A program made the translations under genes and the position numbers. Under the pieces are notes generated by a model, which was not told where the DNA came from, ran no database searches, and was given only the letters and a program-made list of their open reading frames with translations. Positions 56,877 to 64,000 of a DNA stretch of 64,000 bases are shown in pieces. The stretch comes from Trichormus variabilis 0441 (GTDB lineage Bacteria > Cyanobacteriota > Cyanobacteriia > Cyanobacteriales > Nostocaceae). Every line of letters starts with the position of its first letter. The first letter of the stretch is position 1. The DNA is taken from NCBI RefSeq assembly GCF_009856605.1, contig NZ_CP047242.1, positions 1,858,001-1,922,000 of the forward strand. The letters are read 5' to 3'.

Positions 56877-57721
56877 TGCACTTGCTGATGATTTTGACAG
56901 CTGTGGTGGTTTCGTGGATTTTCAGAAGTTATTGGACTAACCCCCAAGACAATTGGGATACGCGGTGGCAAAGAACTTTGCTTTTCTTTCTGTTTCCACC
57001 ATTGTTAATTTTGATGACAGCGATCGCGCTCTTATTTATGGGGCCGCAAGGCAAAATGGGAGGCCTGTACACAGGTTGGTTCAGCTACGCGCTAGCTTTA
57101 ACCTTTCTGGCAATTTTTTCTGGTTTGTGTGTCACACGAGCTATTCAAGGCTGGCGATCGCTACAATCCGCCCGTCATTGCCCTTTAGTTCATCTTGAAG
57201 GTAAACAAGTCAGGCTACTCAACACAGCAGCCCTATTTGCTGGACAAATTGGTTTCTGGCAACCAGAACTAGTAGTTAGTCAAGGATTACTGCAAACACT
57301 TTCTCCCAACCACGTAGAAAGCGTTCTTGCCCACGAACAAGGACATTTTTATTATCGGGACACCTTTTGGTTTTTCTGGCTGGGTTGGGTGCGTTCTTGC
57401 ACCGCTTGGCTACCCAATACCGATGCTTTGTGGCAAGAACTTTTAGTTTTGCGCGAACTCCGTGCAGATAGTTACGCCGCATCCCAAGTTGATCCCCTGG
57501 TACTAGCAGAATCACTTTTATTAGTGGTTAGTAATGGTTCTGCATTTTCACAATCAGAAATTTGTTGTGCAGCTTTGGGTGATAGTGTAGGCGATCGCTT
57601 GGAACAAAGAATAGAAGCCCTGTTATCACCACCAAATCATACCCCAGAAGCCCAATTCCCGTCTTGGCACGGTTTTATTTTGGCGCTGCTGCCCTTAGTA
57701 ACTGTCATATTTCACACTTGA
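56873..57721 (+). CDS. petP: M56-type membrane protease, PetP-like
   Basis: 282 residues with about four membrane helices. Zinc motif H154-E-Q-G-H158 (HEQGHFYYRD), followed by ELRADSYAA with the third ligand Glu. ATG overlaps the repressor stop. There is no extracellular penicillin-binding sensor as in BlaR1, so the signal differs; in the Synechocystis model it cleaves the repressor when copper is present. Strong terminator about 170 bp downstream. Confidence 0.8.
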   Translation: MMHLLMILTAVVVSWIFRSYWTNPQDNWDTRWQRTLLFFLFPPLLILMTAIALLFMGPQGKMGGLYTGWFSYALALTFLAIFSGLCVTRAIQGWRSLQSARHCPLVHLEGKQVRLLNTAALFAGQIGFWQPELVVSQGLLQTLSPNHVESVLAHEQGHFYYRDTFWFFWLGWVRSCTAWLPNTDALWQELLVLRELRADSYAASQVDPLVLAESLLLVVSNGSAFSQSEICCAALGDSVGDRLEQRIEALLSPPNHTPEAQFPSWHGFILALLPLVTVIFHT

Positions 57722-57761
57722 ACAAAAATGTTGCGCGCAGCGTCAGCATTCGACTTATACC

Positions 57762-57793
57762 AATTCAAAATTCAAAATTCAAAATTCAAAATT
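57762..57793. repeat. Heptamer tandem repeat (CAAAATT)n
   Basis: Four units introduced by ATACCAATT as at 18937. Confidence 0.8.
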
Positions 57794-57892
57794 AGGAAAG
57801 TCAGATTTGGCCTGAGTTTTAAGGTTTGGATGTGTTACTTGATTTTGGAGAATTTGGTATAAGGCTTTGTGATCTATCTTCAGCAATCACCA

Positions 57893-57921
57893 ACAGGACT
57901 TAGATAAAGTCCTGTTTTTTA
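57893..57921 (+). terminator. Rho-independent terminator
   Basis: ACAGGACTT, 5 bases, AAGTCCTGT then TTTTTTAA. Follows the protease gene. Confidence 0.85.
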
Positions 57922-57940
57922 ATAAAAAAATATCCCAAGG

Positions 57941-58003
57941 TAGGGTGCGTCAGCGTGAGAAAACTTAGCTGTACCAAGAAATTATTTATACTGACGCACC
58001 CTA
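57941..58003. mobile_element. 63-bp MITE-like element
   Basis: Ends are perfect 13-bp inverted repeats TAGGGTGCGTCAG / CTGACGCACCCTA, starting and ending with TA, with no coding capacity. This suits a non-autonomous relative of TA-targeting elements. Confidence 0.6.
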
Positions 58004-58064
58004 ATTATACCGTTTCTTGATGTAGCTTGCCTGGCGTAGCCATAGATGCACTTCATTCTGTACT

Positions 58065-58092
58065 GTAGAGACGTTGCATGCAACGTCTCTAC
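58065..58092. repeat. 28-bp perfect palindrome
   Basis: GTAGAGACGTTGCA and its exact reverse complement. Best member of the family at 8042 and 61914. Confidence 0.9.
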
Positions 58093-58175
58093 TTCATTTA
58101 TTGGGCGCAACTCCATAGAGAATTGGTATTAGTTTAATTGCTAATTGGTTTTATTTTTTGGTGTTCTCTAATTAC

Positions 58176-58625
58176 CTAAGACCTGTTGCTAGGCTCAACT
58201 TTAGCTTCTACTTTTACAGTCTTCACGCCTTTGACTTCTTTGACTAACTTTTCGGCTTTTTCTAGTTCTTGCTGGGAACTTGCTATACCTTTGATGGTAA
58301 TTTCACCTTGTTTATTTTCTACTACAAGCTTATTACCTGGGATACCTGCCTGTAATTTATTGGTAACTAAGGCTTTTATATCTCCTTCAGTTTTTGTATC
58401 TACGTTTTTATTTGTTACCGTTTTATCTTTGGTATTGCTATTAACTACGGGAATTGGGGTTTCTTTGACAGTAGATTTGATAGTTTTACCTGTGGTTTTC
58501 GTCATTTCAGATGCCTGTTTTGCAGGTACTTGATTAGCTCCACTGGTGTTGGTGGGAGCTTCTTGGCAGCCAAAATTACCAACTAATAGAAAGCCGGTCA
58601 CTAATAGGGAAAACACTTTTTTCAT
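58176..58625 (-). CDS. BON-domain lipoprotein
   Basis: Start at ATG 58625 (MKKVFSLLVTGFLL) with GGAG upstream; a longer frame starts 4 codons before. About 149 residues. Lipobox GNFGC (Cys20), a Thr/Lys-rich linker, then one BON domain: NKLQAGIPGNKLVVENKQGE, ITIKGIASSQQELEKAEKLV, KGVKTVKV. BON domains bind membranes; proteins like this are induced by osmotic stress. Confidence 0.8.
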   Translation of the reverse strand: MKKVFSLLVTGFLLVGNFGCQEAPTNTSGANQVPAKQASEMTKTTGKTIKSTVKETPIPVVNSNTKDKTVTNKNVDTKTEGDIKALVTNKLQAGIPGNKLVVENKQGEITIKGIASSQQELEKAEKLVKEVKGVKTVKVEAKVEPSNRS

Positions 58626-59340
58626 TTTTGTCTCCAAATGGAATACTTGAAGCGATCAATTTACCTGTGTGTCGTGTGGAGGAGCAAATGCTAAATAAAA
58701 ATTCAACTTGTCAGTACAAGATGGTTGATGCAGGCAAAAGATAGATAAGGCTAACAACTTAGATCACTCATTGGGACTCAAATCCGTAAACTTTTTCTTA
58801 AAAGTTTTCAGTTAGTTTTAGTCAAGACCAGCATTTAACAATACTTGACATACAAAAGTTTTTAGATGTTATCAGATTTTATTAAAAGTGAAGTGCTTAT
58901 ATGCCAAATTTCATATAAATTTTGGGCATAATCTGCAATGAAAAGTATTAATAACGTTTTATTTTTAACTTCATTGATACTTGTATAAAAAATATTTCTC
59001 TGAAGAATAAAGTAAAAAACTGTATTTTTTGCCGCTATATCAACATCTTCTAAAAGTTACTTTTAATTCTCTGTTACCTATTTATTCGCTTTCATCTGCA
59101 TAGCAGAGATGATCTCAATAAGGTGCCATCACAGACTCTTCATTTATTCTGCCCCAGCAATTCACGAAAACTTCATACTTAAGATGGTAGACATTAAAAA
59201 CCATCACAGGGGAAATTGCGCCTATCTTGTTCGGTTATACGACTGTTACTAGGGCATAAATAACTATACGCTCATAAGTAGTAGAGAAATTTTGAATTTT
59301 CCGAGCTGCTAGTCGCTCTTGAAAGAAGGGGTGAAGTTCT
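58626..59340. other. Long spacer, nothing recognised
   Basis: 715 bp, AT-rich, between divergent genes. I see no gene, RNA or strong hairpin. Confidence 0.4.
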
Positions 59341-60843
59341 GTGTACGAATGGATATTGCCAAGTCTGAGTGAAGTTTTAGCCGAAGGTCAGGGAACTGTG
59401 GCTGAATGCTCACCAACCAAAGCAGAGCAACAATGGCGGATGAGTCTAGCCGCGACAGAACATTTGCTCATTAACAGTTTAGTTGCTGTCGTACCTGAGG
59501 CGCTTCAAGGATTAGTTCTAGCTGCACCTGCACCCCTATTTAGTCAACCTATCCTCACTCAAAACTTACAGACGATTACTTTTACAGCCAGGCCATTTAA
59601 CCCTTTGGCATTGATGCCATTTCAAATGCCAAGTGCGATCGCCTCTACAGAGTCAGAAACTACCCTTTGTGAACCTGTATTACCTTTACTACCTGCCGAT
59701 CCTTTGGCATCTGAGCAATTTTGTTTAATTTTTACAGATAAATTTAGATTAGTTTTAGTTCTCGCCACACATAAAAACGGTAAAAAAGCTTTCTCGTTTT
59801 CCTTTGAGCCAGAAATAGTCCAGCAGGCTTGGCGATCGCTAGGCGCGCGGGTAATGCTGACTAATCCTGATTTGTTCACAGAATTGGATAGTTTAGTACA
59901 ACAGTATCCAGCGATCGCCCCTGATTACCGTACAGTACTTCAGTTTAGCCAATTTTTACTCCAAGAATTACCAGAGGAAGAAACTAGAGATTGGGGATTA
60001 GGAAGAACCAGAGGAGGAGAGGAACAAGGTAACAGAATAGAAGAAATTCCCTATCCTCAATGTCCCATACCTAATGTCCAATGTCCCATACCTAATCCTC
60101 CATCAATCAAACCCGATGTAGAATTATTGCAAGCTTTTGCTCACGAAGTCCGTACACCATTAACTACTATTCGTACTATGACTCGCCTGCTGCTGAAGCG
60201 GCGTGATTTACCTGCCAATGTCATTAATCGTCTAGAGATTATCGATCATGAGTGTACTGAGCAAATTGATCGCATGGAATTGCTATTTAAAGCAGCAGAA
60301 CTAGAAACATCGACTTCCGGGAAATCCGCGAATACTCATTTAACCGCGATGTCTTTGGATCAAGTGTTGCAACAAAGTATCCCTCGTTGGCAACAAGCAG
60401 CCGAACGGCGAAACTTGACCCTAGATGTGGTTTTACCCCAACAATTACCAACTGTGGTGAGCAATCCTAATATGCTGGATCGCGTACTCACTGGGTTGAT
60501 GGAGAATTTTACCCGCAGTTTACCAGCCGGGAGCCATATTCAAGTACAAGTGATTCCGGCGGGAGATCAACTCAAGTTACAATTGTCTCCTCACACTCAC
60601 TGCAAAGATAGCAATAAAGCCAGCGCACCAGTTACACCACCCATCCGTAAAGCCTTGGGACAATTACTCATGTTCCAACCAGAAACAGGCACAATTAGCT
60701 TAAATATCGCTGCTACCAAGCACCTATTTCAAGCGATCGGTGGTAAATTAATTGTCCGCCAACGCCCACACTACGGCGAAGTATTAACTATTTTCTTACC
60801 GCTAGAAGTCAGTAATAAGCAAAACTTAACTATAAAGAGGTAA
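59341..60843 (+). CDS. Histidine kinase with atypical catalytic end
   Basis: 500 residues from GTG 59341. Residues 1-210: unknown sensor part, no membrane segment. The dimerisation box is AFAHEVRTPLTTIRTMTRLL with His268. The C-terminal part has an N-like box (LDRVLTGLMENF), but I cannot find the DxGxG ATP-lid motif; the next segment is LQLSPHTHCKDSNKASAPVT. It ends GGKLIVRQRPHYGEVLTIFLPL as kinases do. An insert at residues 215-255 is repeat-derived. Either a degenerate kinase or one acting by another partner. Confidence 0.75.
   Translation: MYEWILPSLSEVLAEGQGTVAECSPTKAEQQWRMSLAATEHLLINSLVAVVPEALQGLVLAAPAPLFSQPILTQNLQTITFTARPFNPLALMPFQMPSAIASTESETTLCEPVLPLLPADPLASEQFCLIFTDKFRLVLVLATHKNGKKAFSFSFEPEIVQQAWRSLGARVMLTNPDLFTELDSLVQQYPAIAPDYRTVLQFSQFLLQELPEEETRDWGLGRTRGGEEQGNRIEEIPYPQCPIPNVQCPIPNPPSIKPDVELLQAFAHEVRTPLTTIRTMTRLLLKRRDLPANVINRLEIIDHECTEQIDRMELLFKAAELETSTSGKSANTHLTAMSLDQVLQQSIPRWQQAAERRNLTLDVVLPQQLPTVVSNPNMLDRVLTGLMENFTRSLPAGSHIQVQVIPAGDQLKLQLSPHTHCKDSNKASAPVTPPIRKALGQLLMFQPETGTISLNIAATKHLFQAIGGKLIVRQRPHYGEVLTIFLPLEVSNKQNLTIKR
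59983..60105 (+). repeat. Repeat-derived insert within the kinase gene
   Basis: AGATTGGGGATTAGGAAG... then CAATGTCCCATACCTAAT twice. It reads as GLGRTRGGEEQ...PQCPIPNVQCPIPNPP, low complexity, like the intergenic short repeats but in frame. Confidence 0.65.
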
Positions 60844-60876
60844 GCTGACTCCGCTATTTTTCACAATTAATTGTAC

Positions 60877-60930
60877 AGACGGGATTAATCGCGTCTCTCT
60901 AAAAATTACCGAGCGATTAATCGCGTCTCT
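60877..60930. repeat. Two AGACG...CGTCT palindromes after the kinase gene
   Basis: AGACGGGATTAATCGCGTCT and, 20 bp on, GAGCGATTAATCGCGTCTCT. Related to the palindrome at 19448. Lies between convergent genes. Confidence 0.7.
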
Positions 60931-60935
60931 AACAA

Positions 60936-61505
60936 TTACCGAGGATGAAACTCTACCTCTGTTTCTAAAATCTTGATGTCGTAGTTGCCAAAGAAATCAT
61001 GACCTAGTAGACCGAACTCTGCTTTAGGCGCGATCGCTACTTGGATATTCTTAGCTATGGCTCCACCAGCAGCGATCGATCTAACCTTACTAGTAGAAAA
61101 TTCCACTTGTGTACCATCAGCAATTTGAGCCTTCATGATCCCAGTAGGCTGGAGTTGGAGAGCGATCGCTAACTTTAGAGGTATTAAAGTATTGTTTGCA
61201 CCTGTATCGACAATCATTTCAAAGGTTTTCTTATCATTGAAAGTCACATCAATCACGGGAGTTCTACCCAATCGCCGTTTAATCGGAACCCGAAAAACTC
61301 TCTCTGCGCTGTTTTGAACCGTCTTTGTACTACCACACAGCTTTCTCAAGGGAATGGTTCTACCAGAGGTAGTAATCATAAAACATTCACCTGGATCTTC
61401 AGCATTAACAGTGTGGGAAAACATCAAAAACAACAGTGTTGGTATCACTGCTATCACACCTAACCTAATATTTTTAGTTTCCCGCCTCCAATCATTTTTT
61501 ATCAT
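60936..61505 (-). CDS. Retropepsin-like aspartic protease, exported
   Basis: 189 residues with a signal peptide ending VNA near residue 34. The active-site block is IVDTGANNTLIP with Asp100, and a second half GLLGHDFFGNYDIKI shows the Gly-rich flap end. One-domain clan AA protease that must act as a homodimer. Periplasmic or lumenal. Target unknown. Confidence 0.85.
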   Translation of the reverse strand: MIKNDWRRETKNIRLGVIAVIPTLLFLMFSHTVNAEDPGECFMITTSGRTIPLRKLCGSTKTVQNSAERVFRVPIKRRLGRTPVIDVTFNDKKTFEMIVDTGANNTLIPLKLAIALQLQPTGIMKAQIADGTQVEFSTSKVRSIAAGGAIAKNIQVAIAPKAEFGLLGHDFFGNYDIKILETEVEFHPR

Positions 61506-61810
61506 TATTTTGTTCTCAATTATATTTCTAAGATTTTCATAAAAAATCTGTTTATCTAGATATATGAAGCTATCTAGAAAAGAGTTAAATCATTAGTTGC
61601 TTGTAGTGTTTTTTCTATAAAAAATAGTAATTTCAGGCAATAAAGTTAATCTATATTATTTTTTACGGAAAATTCATTGATTGTTTAACTGATAAAAATA
61701 TTGAGTTTTTGATAAACACTTTAGTATATATTACATATATTCACTTAGAAATAAATTAAAGATTAAGTGAAGACTCCATAAAACTACGAGTACCTAAAAT
61801 AGATACTCAT

Positions 61811-61884
61811 AAGGTAATACGCACCTAAATCAAATATTCTTGCGCCAGGGCTGTCCATATTTAAATGCGTAACAGCTTACTAAT
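61811..61884 (-). repeat. 74-bp element, short form
   Basis: Reverse complement of the outer parts of 63538-63680: TAGTAAGCTGTTACGCATTT, AAATATGGACAGCCCTGGCG, CAAGAATATTTGATTTAGGT, GCGTATTACCTTA. Confidence 0.8.
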
Positions 61885-61913
61885 TCTCTATGAAGTTGCA
61901 CCAAATAAATAAC

Positions 61914-61941
61914 GTAGAGACTTTGTATACAACGTCTCTAC
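61914..61941. repeat. 28-bp palindromic element
   Basis: GTAGAGACTTTGTA followed by TACAACGTCTCTAC. One mismatched pair. Same family as 8042 and 58065. Confidence 0.85.
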
Positions 61942-62144
61942 AGTCCAAAGTAAAGCACATCTTTATGAAGAAACGGGATCACAGACCATTTATTACGCTT
62001 TGCGTGTCAGTTGTCAGTTGTCAGTTGTTGAAAGGATCTGGTCTAATACCCCAACCCTTACATAGAGTAGTTTTTACATATCTTTACTACTGACTGCTGA
62101 CCACTGACCACTGACAAAACTCTATCCCCTTATGGGTAGAGTTT

Positions 62145-62981
62145 TTATATTTTTTTAGCAACGTGAAAAGCTGAGAGATATGAGATTTCCACACTACTAC
62201 CACAGTGTTTTTCTAGAGTTTCCCGCAAACTAGTAAATAAAGAATTTCTCTGTTGTGAATCCAAGGCTATATACGGTGACAAAGTACTTAACAGCGTCAA
62301 ATAATCATCAATGCTATAAGTCACATCACAACGTAGCTGCTCAGATACTAAATCCTGGAAGCGACCTGAATCAATAACCGCTTTTCCAAATCTTCTTAAA
62401 TGTTTTTCTTGAGCTTCTTGCTCTTCATATCGTTCTAAAGTCGGAGCTTGAGCTTGATAAACCTCATGCAGCCTTTGGTAAACCTCATACTCTGGCTGGG
62501 GTGTCATGTTCCACAACAAAATCAAAGAGCAATGATCTTTTAAAGCGTCAGCAGCTTTGGAATAGCCAATTTCTGGGGAAACCCAATGAAATGAAGTTGC
62601 TGCTAAAACAGCATCGAATTTCCCAGGCTCTAGCGGCCATTCTTCAAATGAGGTGTTGATAATCTCTACATTTGGATAGGGAGAACAGTTCTGTTGTGCT
62701 AGCTGGCTACTGTTCTGACTTGGCTCTAAACAAACCATAGAAAAGCCTAATTGAGCAAAAGCAGTAGTAGCAGTCCCAGGGCCACACCCTACTTCCAAAA
62801 TCGCCGCGTTTTGTGGTAATTGGGCTAACTCCACAACACGGCTAACTAGTTGTTGAGGATAGCGCGGCCTAGTCCTGTTGTAAGCATCTGCAACATCGTT
62901 GTACCAATTTTTTCTTTGTTGCGAAGTGTAGTTAATTGCTACTTCGGCATACCAGCTTTTTCTTTGTTCTAAATTTTTCAT
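62145..62981 (-). CDS. Class I SAM-dependent methyltransferase
   Basis: I chose ATG 62981 (MKNLEQRKSWYAEVA); the longer frame adds 18 residues. About 278 residues. SAM motif I is AAILEVGCGPGTATTAFAQLG, followed by VCLEPSQNSSQLAQQN. The N-terminus carries a tandem copy: RKSWYAEVA then RKNWYNDVADAY. Trp-rich FHWVSPEIGYSKAADALK resembles the ubiquinone/trans-aconitate class. Small-molecule substrate unknown. Confidence 0.82.
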   Translation of the reverse strand: MKNLEQRKSWYAEVAINYTSQQRKNWYNDVADAYNRTRPRYPQQLVSRVVELAQLPQNAAILEVGCGPGTATTAFAQLGFSMVCLEPSQNSSQLAQQNCSPYPNVEIINTSFEEWPLEPGKFDAVLAATSFHWVSPEIGYSKAADALKDHCSLILLWNMTPQPEYEVYQRLHEVYQAQAPTLERYEEQEAQEKHLRRFGKAVIDSGRFQDLVSEQLRCDVTYSIDDYLTLLSTLSPYIALDSQQRNSLFTSLRETLEKHCGSSVEISYLSAFHVAKKI

Positions 62982-63313
62982 AAGCTGACTAAAAGCAAGC
63001 TTCTCTACTTTGACACCACAAAAAGCTAGATTCAATACGTGGCAATATTTTAGTGCTGTATAGTTTTATCTTGCAGTATTGAGCTAAAGTTTGCACTCTA
63101 TCGCCGTTGAAGCGTTGTTTTTTGAACTCACCCAATCTGTGTAGATATAGCCTGAGTATCTGTAATGCGCGATTACTCCATTTTTAGACCATCAAACTGC
63201 AAAAACCCTGGTTTTACCTGTAAAATATCAATCATTCCTCATACAGTCGCCGTCACTCATGTACTTTGCCATAATTAATAACTAAATTGCTAATGAGGCA
63301 TAGCAGCTGAATA
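62982..63313. other. Spacer, nothing recognised
   Basis: Mixed-content 332 bp between divergent genes. Confidence 0.35.
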
Positions 63314-63517
63314 ATGACAGATAACCAAGTCCAAATTCACCTACTTGTTGGTATCAGGGGGTTGACTTTATTGGTTTTCTACACAGAAACTGATTGCTGG
63401 CAGTTCCGGTTTCTCAGTTTGGGTGGTGCTGTATTTGGAGAACGCAAAATATATTTCACAGCCCAAGCAGCTGAACAAGCCGGACGTGAATGGATTAATA
63501 AAGATTTTGAAGATTGA
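63314..63517 (+). CDS. Small unknown 67-residue protein
   Basis: ATG 63314 to TGA 63517. Sequence MTDNQVQIHLLVGIRGLTLLVFY then a beta-rich part (CWQFRFLSLGGAVFGERKIYF) and helix AAEQAGREWINKDFED. Balanced composition favours a real gene. No family recognised; weak ribosome site. Confidence 0.5.
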   Translation: MTDNQVQIHLLVGIRGLTLLVFYTETDCWQFRFLSLGGAVFGERKIYFTAQAAEQAGREWINKDFED

Positions 63518-63537
63518 GAAACATCGTTTCCGTTTAA

Positions 63538-63680
63538 TACAGTAAGCTGTTACGCATTTAAATTGTATATTTCGCACTCAGGTTGTCAAAAGTCCAGAGT
63601 CCAAGCTAGCCTTTGACTCTGGACTCTTGACTATGGACAGCCCTGACGCAAGAATATTTGATTTAGGTGCGTATCACCTT
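63538..63680 (+). repeat. Element of 61811 with an internal insert
   Basis: Starts AGTAAGCTGTTACGCATTTA and ends GACGCAAGAATATTTGATTT AGGTGCGTATCACC-like blocks, with about 65 extra bases between (AGTCCAGAGTCC... GGACTCTTGACT), which are themselves inverted repeats. Confidence 0.75.
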
Positions 63681-63757
63681 AACAAGATTTGCGGGGTTCG
63701 TAATAGGTAATGGGTAATTGTCGTTTACTATTACCTATCACCGTTCTCTTAACAACC

Positions 63758-64000
63758 TTAAGCGTTTATTTGACTGACTAACTTCTCACCTTTCAACATC
63801 CGCACTGCGGCTTCTAGTAAAGCCTCTTCTAGGTAAGGCTTAGTAAAGTATCCACTAGCACCGAGTTGAATTGCCATCTGTCTGTGTTTATCTGCACCTC
63901 TTGAGGTGAGCATAGCAATGGGTAAATGGTTAAGGGTGGAGTCTTTCTGAATACGTGAGAGTAACTCTAGTCCGTCGCAACGGGGCATTTCAATATCGCA
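63758..64000 (-). CDS. Response-regulator receiver domain, C-terminal part (partial)
   Basis: The frame is open to the window edge and continues beyond. It holds the end of a receiver domain: DIEMPRCDGLELLSRI, then IAMLTSRGADKHRQMAIQLGA, then the conserved Lys in GYFTKPY. The residue DIEMP follows the phospho-acceptor Asp. The style (MLTSRGADKHRQ) resembles the receiver ends of CheA-like hybrid kinases of cyanobacteria, but the rest is outside. Confidence 0.75.
   Translation of the reverse strand, partial: CDIEMPRCDGLELLSRIQKDSTLNHLPIAMLTSRGADKHRQMAIQLGASGYFTKPYLEEALLEAAVRMLKGEKLVSQINA

Larger units (their letters stand above)
57722..58175. other. Repeat-rich spacer between petP-like and BON genes
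   Basis: Holds (CAAAATT)n at 57762-57793, a terminator at 57893, a MITE-like element at 57941-58003 and a 28-bp palindrome at 58065. Confidence 0.6.
61506..62144. other. Spacer with repeats
   Basis: Holds the inverted element at 61811-61884, a 28-bp palindrome at 61914 and TCAGTTG heptamers near 62006-62030. No gene. Confidence 0.55.

Overview
This window looks like chromosomal DNA of a filamentous, heterocyst-forming cyanobacterium of the Anabaena/Nostoc group. The evidence is the palindrome GCGATCGC (HIP1) scattered through genes on both strands, heptamer tandem repeats between genes, a patB/cnfR-fdxB-cox2 cluster, and cyanobacterial genes such as sipA, a pedR-like regulator, a Psb32/TPM-type gene and a petRP-like pair. 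Gene content and order agree with what I remember of the all2512-all2567 part of Anabaena sp. PCC 7120. That is recollection, not a search result.

Layout. 1-3.6 kb: edge-truncated acyltransferase/PEP-synthase fusion (-), a 46-residue membrane protein, an SGNH hydrolase and a fibrillin-like protein. 3.8-20.1 kb: a nitrogen-fixation/heterocyst island. It holds patB (ferredoxin plus HTH regulator) divergent from fdxB, the second cytochrome oxidase operon coxBAC behind a perfect GTA-N8-TAC box, a cysteine dioxygenase-like cupin, an ArsC-like nitrogenase-associated protein with a His-rich tail, cysK, several small unknown genes around a luciferase-like monooxygenase, a Coq4-family protein and a NifX-family protein. 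20.5-25 kb: a lone sugar-type ABC permease, a prolyl oligopeptidase, a Crp/Fnr regulator and a NIL-domain protein. 25.3-32.4 kb: a branched-chain amino acid-type ABC operon. It is interrupted by a Uma2-family gene, by a frameshift at a run of eight G in livM, and by an IS630 transposase plus an Rpn remnant between livG and livF.

32.5-43 kb: housekeeping and photosynthesis-related genes (dapB, precorrin-8X methylmutase, TPM/Psb32-like, DUF948 and YtxH proteins, a glycosyltransferase, DUF6391, a PedR-like regulator, a thioredoxin-fold protein, PrxQ, sipA). 43.4-45.8 kb: three adjacent unknown genes that share a GDI...His motif, the third membrane-anchored; this is my best candidate for an undescribed module. 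45.8-54.9 kb: a carbon-catabolism cluster, all on the minus strand (xfp, gap, pyk, tal, ackA). It converts pentose phosphate to acetyl phosphate and acetate and runs lower glycolysis; two paralogous Arg-rich secreted repeat proteins lie inside it. 55.4-64 kb: comB, a BlaI/M56 protease pair resembling PetR/PetP, a BON lipoprotein, an atypical histidine kinase, an aspartic protease, a methyltransferase and the end of a response-regulator protein cut by the window edge.

The window is rich in small repeats. These include a 28-bp palindrome family, one copy of which carries the coxB stop codon; a roughly 100-bp element in three copies within 6.5 kb; a hairpin repeat that forms the 5' part of one ORF; a 63-bp MITE-like element; and an inverted pair around the methyltransferase. 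I saw no rRNA, tRNA or CRISPR array.
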